Positions 54,946-62,303 of a DNA stretch of 64,000 nt are shown piece after piece; position 1 is the first letter of the stretch, and each line of letters opens with the position of its first letter. Source of the DNA: Alkalibacter mobilis (GTDB taxonomy: Bacteria > Bacillota > Clostridia > Eubacteriales > Alkalibacteraceae); NCBI RefSeq assembly GCF_015594845.1, contig NZ_JADNRK010000004.1:114450-178449 (forward strand), written 5' to 3'. The notes below the pieces were generated by a model that saw only the letters and a program-made list of their open reading frames with translations, did not search any database and had not been told where the DNA came from. The position numbers and the translations under genes are program-made.

Positions 54946-55164
54946 TTATTCCTTCCTTATCAGAATACGGTATTGATCATCTTCAAATACGACATCGTCC
55001 ACTTTCCACCCTTGGGCTTGTGCTGCTCTGCTTATATTTTCTTTAGATGTTTCTGTATCCACGATTATCGTCAATTCATTTTCCTGTGTCTTTTTTATGG
55101 CGTTCAATGTCCGAATAACTGGCTGTGGACAAGAAAGTCCTGAAGCATCGATAATTTCTTTCAC
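54946..55164 (-). CDS. TusA/YedF-like sulfur or selenium carrier
   Basis: A 72-aa protein: MKEIIDASGLSCPQPVIRTL has the CPxP cysteine of TusA/YedF. The GTG start at 55164 lies 6 nt after GGAGGG, so the longer frame to 55215 is rejected. Selenium-linked YedF proteins normally carry an extra C-terminal domain (about 190 aa in all), which is absent here. It lies between YedE and the DUF3343 gene, and probably carries selenium or sulfur received from YedE. Confidence 0.85.
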   Translation of the reverse strand: MKEIIDASGLSCPQPVIRTLNAIKKTQENELTIIVDTETSKENISRAAQAQGWKVDDVVFEDDQYRILIRKE

Positions 55165-55175
55165 TGAGATCCCTC

Positions 55176-56258
55176 CTACATTTTTTCTTTCATAGTATAA
55201 CCAATCGCCAAGCAAGCCGACAACCCTATGAATAGGGCAATTATCCCGGAAGTCGTTGCTCCTGCACCGGAACTGGCCAAACCGAAATTATGGGCAAAAG
55301 CAGCGCCTACCAACATTCCTATCACAAAAATCGCCGCATCACCATCCCCTTCTCCCGATAAAAACAGTTGACGCCCCGGGCATCCTCCCGCCAAGGTGAA
55401 TGCCAACCCAGCCAATACCATCCCTCCAAAGTTCCAAACATGCATTGTGTGGGCAACTGGTTGTTCGGCAAAACCTGGGTTAAACTGTCCCAATGCCAAG
55501 TTGGCAATAAAAGCAGCAATTCCCAGACTTAACAAACCGACAAATAAGTGATTCTGTTTAAAAAGGATCAGATCACGAATGGCACCCATTGTGCAAAACC
55601 GACTCCGTTGTGCAAGAAATCCAATAATCAGTCCTACTACCAGAGAGATATATATTGGTGCACTCATGGACCCAGGGCCTTCCAAACTATAAAACAACAT
55701 CCCACTGACATTTTCTCCTGCCACAAAAGGATTGAAAATCAACAAAGCCAATAACACGAGCATGATTATGGGCATGATCCATCCTGCTGAAATATATGTT
55801 TTATGACTGGATCCAAGGCTGTATCCAGCTTTCAGAAATCTTGTCCCAATGAAAATGCCTGTCGCCAATCCCAGAATTCCCAAAATAGCATTCAAATCAC
55901 CACCAGACAATCGAAGCACTGCTCTCCACGGACATCCGAGAAAAATCAATGCACCAATCATTGCAAAGAAGCCCAATATAAAGCGGACGATGGGAGCTGA
56001 ACCAAGTCTGGGTCTGAATTCTTTGAACGCATGAGCTGCTATAAAAGATCCTGAAACAAAACCGATGATCTCCGGACGAAGATACTGTACCACCGAAGCT
56101 CGATGCAACCCCAAAGCTCCTGCCATATCACGGACAAAACAAGCAACACAGATGCCCATATTTGCCGGATTTCCCAAAAATTGAAGCAGAGAAGCGAGGA
56201 TTCCAATTGCCAAACCAACTCCCACTATCCCCCGTCTTGTTGCAAATACATTCTTCAT
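55176..56258 (-). CDS. yedE: YedE-type selenium/sulfur transporter (seleno_YedE)
   Basis: A 360-aa one-piece permease with about nine to ten helices. Cysteine motifs are IFLGCPWRAVLRLSGG, QRSRFCTMGAIRDLILF and LAGGCPGRQLFLSGEG, the pattern of the selenium-linked YedE group (Haft and Self 2008). It is the first gene of the operon with TusA/YedF, DUF3343, the kinase and selD, and probably brings in selenium (or sulfur) for them. A LysR gene is divergent at 56435. The ATG follows GGTGGAG. Confidence 0.88.
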   Translation of the reverse strand: MKNVFATRRGIVGVGLAIGILASLLQFLGNPANMGICVACFVRDMAGALGLHRASVVQYLRPEIIGFVSGSFIAAHAFKEFRPRLGSAPIVRFILGFFAMIGALIFLGCPWRAVLRLSGGDLNAILGILGLATGIFIGTRFLKAGYSLGSSHKTYISAGWIMPIIMLVLLALLIFNPFVAGENVSGMLFYSLEGPGSMSAPIYISLVVGLIIGFLAQRSRFCTMGAIRDLILFKQNHLFVGLLSLGIAAFIANLALGQFNPGFAEQPVAHTMHVWNFGGMVLAGLAFTLAGGCPGRQLFLSGEGDGDAAIFVIGMLVGAAFAHNFGLASSGAGATTSGIIALFIGLSACLAIGYTMKEKM

Positions 56259-56434
56259 TATTTAATCTCCACCTTTTCCTCTATTTTGTAATATAATAAT
56301 CGTTAAGGGAATATACTTGATAACAATTATACACTTGTAAATAATTCAATAAAAATCAAATATTGTTATATCAGCAGCATCGATTATTCGTTTTATTAAT
56401 ACAGATAAGAACTATGCTGGAAGAGGGGAGAAAA

Positions 56435-57334
56435 ATGGATTTTAAATATTTATCATGTTTTGTGATGGTAGCCCAACAAGGAAGCTTTTCAAAAGCTGCC
56501 GACCTTTTGTGCTTGTCCCAACCGGCAGTATCATCCAATATACATAAGTTGGAAGCGGAGTTGGAAATCATTTTGTTCAATCGAACAAACAAGGGCATAA
56601 AAATGACTCCCGGAGGAATTCTTTTTTATCGCTATGCAATGGAGATCCTAAATATGTGTGAACGGACAGAACAAGCTATAAAAGAACATAAGAACAGCAT
56701 TGCAGGTTTTCTTGATCTATACTCCAGCACCATACCAGGGCAATATCTCTTGCCCCGTATTCTAAAACAATTCGCAAAACGATACCCCGATGTTCAATTC
56801 TCAATTCGACACAAGGATTCCAGGGAAGTGGTAGACCATGTGCTGTCTGGAAATATAAATATTGGTTTCGTAGGAGCAAAGTATGATTGCTCTCTATTGG
56901 AGTATATAGACTTCTATCATGATCGATTGGTGATGATAGCTTCTCCAGAAAAAAAATTTTGTCAGCCGAAATTGGATTTTAACTCGCTGAAAGGAGAAGC
57001 TTTTATACTTCGGGAAGAAGGCTCCGGAACCAGATTGCTTGTGGAAAATGCTTTGAAGAAAAAAGGATTGGATTGGAGCATATTCAAAAACAAAACTATC
57101 AGCGACAGCATGGAAACCATTGTAAAAATGGTGGAATTGAACATGGGCCTTAGTTTTATTTCAGAAGTGGCAGTAGACCGCCATGTAAAAATGGGACTTC
57201 TGCAAAAATATGACATATCGGACTTGGATCTCACTCGCTGTTTCAGCCTTGTATACTGCAAAAATAGATGTCTATCTCCAACTGAAGAGCGCTTTAAGGA
57301 ATTTGTTTCCACATGGAATAATAACCATATTTAG
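56435..57334 (+). CDS. LysR-family regulator divergent from yedE
   Basis: A 299-aa LysR protein: MDFKYLSCFVMVAQQGSFSKA, LCLSQPAVSSNIHKLEAEL and LFNRTNKGIKMTPGG, then a substrate-binding domain (HDRLVMIASPEKKF, REEGSGTRLLVENAL). The ATG at 56435 is preceded by GAGGGGAG; the longer frame to 56363 is rejected. LysR genes next to yedE/selD are usual in selenium clusters. Its likely target is the yedE operon, with the shared 176-bp intergenic region. Confidence 0.88.
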   Translation: MDFKYLSCFVMVAQQGSFSKAADLLCLSQPAVSSNIHKLEAELEIILFNRTNKGIKMTPGGILFYRYAMEILNMCERTEQAIKEHKNSIAGFLDLYSSTIPGQYLLPRILKQFAKRYPDVQFSIRHKDSREVVDHVLSGNINIGFVGAKYDCSLLEYIDFYHDRLVMIASPEKKFCQPKLDFNSLKGEAFILREEGSGTRLLVENALKKKGLDWSIFKNKTISDSMETIVKMVELNMGLSFISEVAVDRHVKMGLLQKYDISDLDLTRCFSLVYCKNRCLSPTEERFKEFVSTWNNNHI

Positions 57335-57400
57335 TTTAAATGCTGAATGGACCTTATCCTTCAGCATGCAAGGATCAACTAAATAACTATGGGAATTTTT

Positions 57401-57874
57401 CTAATGTCGCAAAGTGGCTTTAAGCCGTTCTGGATATATGAACAACTCCAGAGCATCTACAATATCTGTTACCACTAAATCTGAATTTTGAAGAGTTCTA
57501 TTGGAACATCCCTCCCCGCCCACAATGCAGATAGCGATTTTCGCAGTTTTAAGCATCCCTTCGTCATTGTAGCCATTGCCAATAGCTACAGTTCTTTCTG
57601 CTCCTAATTCATCTACGAAACGTCGTTTCTGATCGGTTTCGCCTCCAATTTTTTCCAATTTCTCAATCTTCACAGGCAAACTATACAATTCTTTGGCGAC
57701 CGTTCCAAAAGTATCTGCTGTCAATACGTGGATAGTCAATTTTTCAGACAGCGCCAAGATACATTTTTTTGTTCTCTGTATCAAAAAACCGTCTTTTGCT
57801 ATTGTTCCGTTATAATCCAAAACAAGATGATCCAGGTTGATTTCTCCAAATCCTGGTATGAAAATATTCAACAT
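57401..57874 (-). CDS. HAD-family hydrolase (soluble P-type ATPase-like)
   Basis: A 157-aa protein. The DxxGT nucleophile is in VLDYNGTIAKDG (about residue 19), KRRFVDELG has the Lys, and AIGNGYNDEGMLKTA the Mg-binding acids. This is the small HAD group related to the phosphorylation domain of P-type ATPases, with an Asn at the second acidic position. The substrate is unknown. It converges on the LysR gene. Confidence 0.83.
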   Translation of the reverse strand: MLNIFIPGFGEINLDHLVLDYNGTIAKDGFLIQRTKKCILALSEKLTIHVLTADTFGTVAKELYSLPVKIEKLEKIGGETDQKRRFVDELGAERTVAIGNGYNDEGMLKTAKIAICIVGGEGCSNRTLQNSDLVVTDIVDALELFIYPERLKATLRH

Positions 57875-58012
57875 GGGAAGATCCTCCTTTACCCAAAACC
57901 GAGACCAAATTAGAAATTATGATTCAAAAACCCCGGGTTTGTGATATGCTCCTCCATCCGGGGCTACTTCTAGATCAAGTCAAGTTGTTTTGGGTTTTTA
58001 AAGTATAAAAAT

Positions 58013-58048
58013 CCCTTGAAAGTGCTGCATTTACAATATTTTCAAGGG
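58013..58048 (-). terminator. Terminator of the PanB-like gene
   Basis: CCCTTGAAA (58013-58021) and TTTCAAGGG (58040-58048) form a 9-bp stem. On the minus strand the T-rich stretch ATTTTTAT follows. It is downstream of the stop at 58164. Confidence 0.55.
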
Positions 58049-58105
58049 CCTTTGCATTCTTCCTATCAACAGATATACCGCCTCTGCAGTGTTCTGAATC
58101 TGGGA

Positions 58106-58132
58106 AAACAAAAAGAACCGTCCCTTTTGTTT
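58106..58132 (+). repeat. Palindromic repeat copy 7
   Basis: AAACAAAAAGAACCGTCCC followed by TTTTGTTT. It lies 31 nt past the PanB-like gene stop. Confidence 0.85.
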
Positions 58133-58163
58133 TATGAGCTGATCTTTTTCAACATTTCAGGCA

Positions 58164-59054
58164 TTAATATTTTTGTTCCAACTTATTCAAAAACTTGTCG
58201 ATCTCGCTTTCTTCCATATGGAAACCATGCTTGTCTTCCGGGTACGCCCCTGTACGCACATCGTTGCCCCAAGCTCGATAAATATCTGAAGCCCATTTCA
58301 AAAACAATCCATAAGTTTTGGCATGGGTAGCAGGGTTTGCCATCAATCCAAAGAGATCCGCATCCACCATCTCGCTTCCATCGCATGCTCCACCAGCAGC
58401 AATGCTTATTACTGGAACACGTAATTTTTTAGCTATGGCATTACTGACTTCGATAGGTGTCAACTCGATGGACATCGCTTTCATCCCAGACTCCTGGTAT
58501 TCGTAAGCCATTCTAAATATCTTCATGGCATCATCAGCAGTTTTTCCCAAACGCTTGTAACCACCATGTGTACCTAAAGTCTGCCATCCGGAAATGGCAC
58601 CTACGTGCCCATACACAATGATATGATTATTGGCGACAAACTCCAGTGTCTCATTGTTTATACCCATGGGCAGTATGGAATCCGCTCCAGCCATATGAAA
58701 TTTCGAAAAGTTTGCCAATGCGGCCTCTTTTGATGCAAAAGCAATTGTATCGGTTACATAGTTAATATGTATATATGGTGCAACCCTTCGGTGTTCACCT
58801 ATCCATTCCATTGACCGTTTCAGGCTTTCATCAGGGCCTATCCAACTTCCGGATGGCGGTAAACGACAAATATCTACACCGGCCATCTCAGCAGCCATCG
58901 TAAACATTGGTCCCAGCATGCTTGGACAATGTTGCACAATGTGAATTCCATCATCTTTAAGTTTTTGCAGGTAATGAATCGTTTTTCGCCCTTTTTTTGC
59001 CAGTGACATCTTGGGAATCGGACTGTACATCCTGTTCATTTCTTCACTGTTCAT
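58164..59054 (-). CDS. PanB-family (ketopantoate hydroxymethyltransferase-like) protein with altered metal site
   Basis: About 296 aa. The second half follows PanB closely (VYGHVGAISGWQTLGTHGGY, MSIELTPIEVSNAIAKKL, ISIAAGGACDGSEMVDADLFGL and the end GAYPEDKHGFH), including the catalytic-base Glu. The first half differs: where PanB has GDSLG, ADLP and KIEGG, which hold the Mg ligands, this protein has CRLPPSGSWIG, HINYVTDT and ILPMGIN. So ordinary Mg-dependent ketopantoate synthesis is doubtful. The ATG at 59054 follows AAAGGAAAG. It lies between the selenium/HAD genes and NfnAB. Confidence 0.75.
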   Translation of the reverse strand: MNSEEMNRMYSPIPKMSLAKKGRKTIHYLQKLKDDGIHIVQHCPSMLGPMFTMAAEMAGVDICRLPPSGSWIGPDESLKRSMEWIGEHRRVAPYIHINYVTDTIAFASKEAALANFSKFHMAGADSILPMGINNETLEFVANNHIIVYGHVGAISGWQTLGTHGGYKRLGKTADDAMKIFRMAYEYQESGMKAMSIELTPIEVSNAIAKKLRVPVISIAAGGACDGSEMVDADLFGLMANPATHAKTYGLFLKWASDIYRAWGNDVRTGAYPEDKHGFHMEESEIDKFLNKLEQKY

Positions 59055-59281
59055 TTTTTTCTTTCCTTTCATAATTTGTTGGCTAAACGCCGACATCTTG
59101 ATTTCGATTGTTATCTTTTACGCACAAAGACCAGCTCACTTTAACACTTTTATACCCTACCTGTTTTAAATTGAAACTGTTCTTGACAGCTTATCGTATT
59201 CATTTTTGCTTGAAATATCATCCGATTCAATGTATGAATTTGTCTTGATCTAGAATTTTATACCCTCGCATTAAAGCAAAA

Positions 59282-59310
59282 AAGAGCACTTACAATAAGC
59301 GTGCTCTTTG
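59282..59310 (-). terminator. Terminator-like hairpin between NfnAB and the PanB-like gene
   Basis: AAAGAGCAC (59282-59290) and GTGCTCTTT (59302-59310) form a perfect 9-bp stem. On the minus strand a T run follows. A second terminator already ends the NfnAB unit, so this one may act as a leader attenuator for the PanB-like gene or end a short RNA. Confidence 0.6.
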
Positions 59311-59433
59311 GAATTATTCTATCATTTTTTACCGCAACATAGTCAATATATCTAATAAAACTAAAACCCACAATGCAATGCCTAAATCAAATTGATTTAT
59401 ATACAAACACAATAGTAAAGGTTTGCATGCCAT

Positions 59434-59483
59434 CAAACAAAAAGAACCGTCCCTTTTGTTTGAAAGAACCGTCCTTTTTGTTT
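59434..59483 (+). repeat. Palindromic repeat copy 8 (tandem)
   Basis: A full element (CAAACAAAAAGAACCGTCCC then TTTTGTTTG) directly followed by a shorter copy GAAAGAACCGTCC with TTTTTGTTT. Confidence 0.85.
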
Positions 59484-59499
59484 CGTTCGATCTCTTAAA

Positions 59500-59540
59500 A
59501 AAAACCTCTTGTTATCGTCATCCCACAACAAGAGGTTTTT
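59500..59540 (-). terminator. Terminator of NfnAB
   Basis: AAAAACCTCTTGTT (59500-59513) pairs perfectly with AACAAGAGGTTTTT (59527-59540); a 14-bp stem just past the NfnB stop at 59549. Confidence 0.88.
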
Positions 59541-59548
59541 AAATTGGA

Positions 59549-60940
59549 TTATTTTTGGGTCATATACTCGAGCATGGCCTTCGCAGCAGTTTTTCCTGCA
59601 CCCATAGCCAGTATTACAGTGGCTGCACCGGAAACCGAATCGCCGCCGGCGTATACTCCTTCAATAGAGGTTGCGCCGGTCTCTTCGTCTACTATTATAC
59701 CGCCCCAGCTTTGCGTCTTTAGATCCGGAGTAGCCTCACGCATGAGAGGATTCGGGCTTTGACCGATAGCCACAACCACTGCATCAACGTCGATATCAAA
59801 TTCTGAGCCTTCCACCGGTACTGGTCTGCATCGACCGGAAGCGTCCGGTTCACCTAGCTCCATGCGAATAACCCGAATGCCGGTCACACCCCCTTCCTCC
59901 GAACCCAGGATTTCTACCGGATTCATGAGAAGGTTGAATTCAATGCCTTCTTCTTTTGCATGCTCGATCTCTTCGTTGCGTGCAGGCATTTCCGCTTCGC
60001 TTCTTCGGTATATGATATATACTTTCTCAGCACCTAGGCGCATGGCACACCTTGCAGCATCCATGGCTACGTTCCCCCCGCCTACGACCGCTACTGTCTT
60101 GTGTCGGATGACAGGTGTGTCAAACTCCGGATACTTGTATCCTTTCATGAGATTGATCCTTGTCAGATACTCGTTGGAGGAATAAACCCCGTTTAAGTTT
60201 TCGCCTGGAATATTCATAAAGCTTGGGAGCCCTGCTCCGGTACCAATAAAGATGGTCTCAAATCCCATCTCCTTCAGATCGTTAATATCAAGTATTTTGC
60301 CCATCACCATGTTAGTTTCTATTTTTACTCCCATTTCTACCAGAGAGTCGATCTCTTTTTGAACCAGTGATTTTGGCAGCCGGAATTCGGGAATGCCGTA
60401 TTTTAAAACCCCACCTGGAGTATGGAATGCTTCAAATATGGTCACATCTACGCCCTCTTTGGCAAGGTCGGTGGCGCAGGTGAGACCGGCTGGTCCGGAA
60501 CCGATGATGGCTGCTTTTTTACCCAACGTGCATTTGCATGTAATCGGCTCTACGCCTGCTGCAATGGCATAGTCAGCACAGTAACGCTCCAATCTGCCGA
60601 TGGCTACCGGTTCGTCCTTGATGCCTCTAACGCAAAGCTTCTCGCATTGTTCTTCCTGTGGACACACCCTTCCACAGATTGCCGGAAGTCCGTTGGTTTC
60701 CCGAATCTTTTCGTAAGCTTCAATGTGCTTTCCTTGCGCAATTAGGCTAATAAAATCTGGAATCTGCACCATGACCGGGCAGCCTTTTACACACGGCTGG
60801 TGCTTGCACTGAAGACACCTGTTAGCTTCAGTGATAGCCATCTCTTCCGTGTATCCCTGTGCGACTTCTTCAAAATTTCTCGCACGGACTTTTGGTTCTT
60901 GTTCAGGCATTTTTGTCTTTTCTTTTTGCATGTTTGGCAT
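59549..60940 (-). CDS. NfnB-like subunit (GltD-type NAD(P)-dependent FAD oxidoreductase)
   Basis: A 463-aa protein. The N-terminal Fe-S region CLQCKHQPCVKGCPV, CGRVCPQEEQCEKLC, then FAD motif GSGPAGLTCATDLAKEG and NADPH motif VAVVGGGNVAMDAARC form the GltD/GltA-like large subunit. With the 60940 gene it makes the NfnAB complex, which couples reduced ferredoxin, NADH and NADP+ by electron bifurcation. The start overlaps the NfnA stop (TAATG). A GltD role for glutamate synthase is less likely because no large subunit (GltB) is present. Confidence 0.9.
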   Translation of the reverse strand: MPNMQKEKTKMPEQEPKVRARNFEEVAQGYTEEMAITEANRCLQCKHQPCVKGCPVMVQIPDFISLIAQGKHIEAYEKIRETNGLPAICGRVCPQEEQCEKLCVRGIKDEPVAIGRLERYCADYAIAAGVEPITCKCTLGKKAAIIGSGPAGLTCATDLAKEGVDVTIFEAFHTPGGVLKYGIPEFRLPKSLVQKEIDSLVEMGVKIETNMVMGKILDINDLKEMGFETIFIGTGAGLPSFMNIPGENLNGVYSSNEYLTRINLMKGYKYPEFDTPVIRHKTVAVVGGGNVAMDAARCAMRLGAEKVYIIYRRSEAEMPARNEEIEHAKEEGIEFNLLMNPVEILGSEEGGVTGIRVIRMELGEPDASGRCRPVPVEGSEFDIDVDAVVVAIGQSPNPLMREATPDLKTQSWGGIIVDEETGATSIEGVYAGGDSVSGAATVILAMGAGKTAAKAMLEYMTQK

Positions 60941-61770
60941 TATTCTACTCCTTTGAAAAGATTGCAGGCTTCACCTTCCTGCACTTTATACATACTCTGT
61001 CTTCGCATTGCTTGGTCAAAATCTACTTCATGTCCGTCAAAATCAGGACCGTCTACACAGGCAAATTTCGTCTCGCCTGCAACTGTAACGCGGCATCCAC
61101 CACACATTCCTGTTCCATCGATCATGATGGAGTTCATGCTGACGATGGTTTTTATGCCGTACTGCTTTGTAAGTTGGGATACAAACTTCATCATAATGAG
61201 GGGACCTATGGCAATTACAAGATCAAATTTCTCCCCCGATTCAATTTCATTTTTGAGCGCGTCCGTAACAAAGCCCTTGTTCCCGTTTGATCCGTCATCG
61301 GTGGTGATAATGACTTTGTCGGAAACTTCATGCAGCTCTTTTTCAAGCAAGATCAAATCTTTATTTCTAAATCCTGCGATGCTTGTTACTTCAACGCCTA
61401 GCCTGTGGAGTTCTTTCGCTTGCGGATAAGCAATTGCCGTTCCGAGGCCACCACCAATGATTGCCGCTTTCTTTATACCCTCAGGAAAATAGGATGCTTT
61501 GCCGAGCGGACCGACGAAATCCTGCAGACTGTCTCCTTCTTCAAGCGTGCCAAGGTGCATAGTCGTCTTGCCCACTTCCTGGAAGATGATGGTGATGGTG
61601 CCTTTCTCTGCATCGTAGTCGGATATGGTCAACGGAATGCGCTCGCCATTTTCATGGATACGCAATATGATGAACTGTCCTGCTTTTGCCTTCTTAGCAA
61701 TAAGCGGAGCCTCAATTTCCATAAGCTTTACTTGTTCACTTAATGTTTTCTTTCGTAGTATTTTGTACAT
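60940..61770 (-). CDS. NfnA-like subunit (ferredoxin-NADP reductase, sulfide dehydrogenase-like)
   Basis: A 276-aa protein. RIPLTISDYDAEKGT is the FAD-binding part, AAIIGGGLGTAIAYPQ the NAD part, and CGGCRVTVAGETKFACVDGP the 2Fe-2S cysteines near the C-terminus. This is the small subunit of NfnAB (also described as sulfide dehydrogenase-like). The ATG follows AAGGGG. It is the first gene of the pair and has a good promoter. Confidence 0.9.
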   Translation of the reverse strand: MYKILRKKTLSEQVKLMEIEAPLIAKKAKAGQFIILRIHENGERIPLTISDYDAEKGTITIIFQEVGKTTMHLGTLEEGDSLQDFVGPLGKASYFPEGIKKAAIIGGGLGTAIAYPQAKELHRLGVEVTSIAGFRNKDLILLEKELHEVSDKVIITTDDGSNGNKGFVTDALKNEIESGEKFDLVIAIGPLIMMKFVSQLTKQYGIKTIVSMNSIMIDGTGMCGGCRVTVAGETKFACVDGPDFDGHEVDFDQAMRRQSMYKVQEGEACNLFKGVE

Positions 61771-61890
61771 GATTTACCCCTTACTTTATGATATTTTAAG
61801 CTCTTTAAATAAAATCAAACAATTAATAATCATGAGCTTTTTAATGGTTCAACAAAACTCATTTATCTAAACCTTGTAGTCATACGATAA

Positions 61891-61919
61891 ATTATATACT
61901 TAACCAAGCAAACAATCAA
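61891..61919 (-). promoter_or_regulatory. Sigma-A promoter of NfnAB
   Basis: TTGATT (61919-61914) and TATAAT (61896-61891) on the minus strand with a 17-bp gap. The predicted start gives a leader of about 114 nt. Confidence 0.8.
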
Positions 61920-62158
61920 TTGTTTAAAACATTAAAAAATAACATTGATTTCAAATTACGATGATAATTTTTTAACCAATCTAATCATAGCGTGCTCGCC
62001 TCCTTTTTCAGCCATTATTTCTTCAAGAGCTACCCACCGTCAACACCGACTACGACGTGCTGCTTGTACCGAGGCTGATTAAAACGGTCACCCTCTTTGT
62101 GGCCAAATTCACTATGTAGTTTAAGTCGGGTGGAGGGTGTACTTGTATGAATGACGGT

Positions 62159-62214
62159 AAAAAACAAGCAAGGCACTCTACGCAATTTGACGTAGGGTGC
62201 CTTGCTCGTTTTTT
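62159..62214. terminator. Long stem-loop, terminator-like
   Basis: Arms 62159-62182 and 62191-62214 pair over about 24 bp with one mismatch, with inner GGCAC/GTGCC and outer A/T runs on both sides. It would work in both directions, shielding the IS66 element from NfnAB transcription or the reverse. Confidence 0.75.
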
Positions 62215-62265
62215 ATGATATTTAGTTCGTAAGCGGTCAATAATCGCATGTAAACAATAAAACAA

Positions 62266-62289
62266 GCGGCCGGTTCATCAGAAGGCCGC
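62266..62289 (-). terminator. Terminator of tnpC
   Basis: GCGGCC (62266-62271) and GGCCGC (62284-62289) pair. On the minus strand TTGTTTTATT follows. Confidence 0.6.
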
Positions 62290-62303
62290 CATCATGTCAT
62301 CTA

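Larger units (their letters stand above)
59055..59548. other. Intergenic region of 494 bp with hairpins and repeats
   Basis: No gene is seen. It holds a minus-strand hairpin terminator (59282-59310), a tandem palindromic repeat (59434-59483) and a terminator (59500-59540). A TTGACT-like box and TAGAAT-like box lie just upstream of the 59282 hairpin on the minus strand. Confidence 0.6.
61771..62303. other. Gap of 533 bp between NfnA and the IS66 transposase gene
   Basis: No convincing gene. It holds the NfnAB promoter (61891-61919), a strong long hairpin (62159-62214), the IS66 end (from about 62229) and a terminator within it. A short plus-strand reading frame near 62015-62110 (LQELPTVNTDYDVLLVPRL) is too short to name and may be the remains of an older insertion. 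Confidence 0.6.

Noticed and set aside
42546..59483. Repeats considered as a CRISPR array
   Set aside because: The copies are scattered over 17 kb with genes between them, not evenly spaced, and no cas gene is present.
59549..61770. Pair considered as glutamate synthase small subunit plus an unrelated reductase
   Set aside because: No GltB-like large subunit is present, and the overlapping two-gene order with a 2Fe-2S/FAD partner is that of NfnAB.
62015..62110. Short plus-strand frame LQELPTVNTDYDVLLVPRL as the remains of an older transposase
   Set aside because: Too short to assign and no second motif; noted only inside the gap entry.
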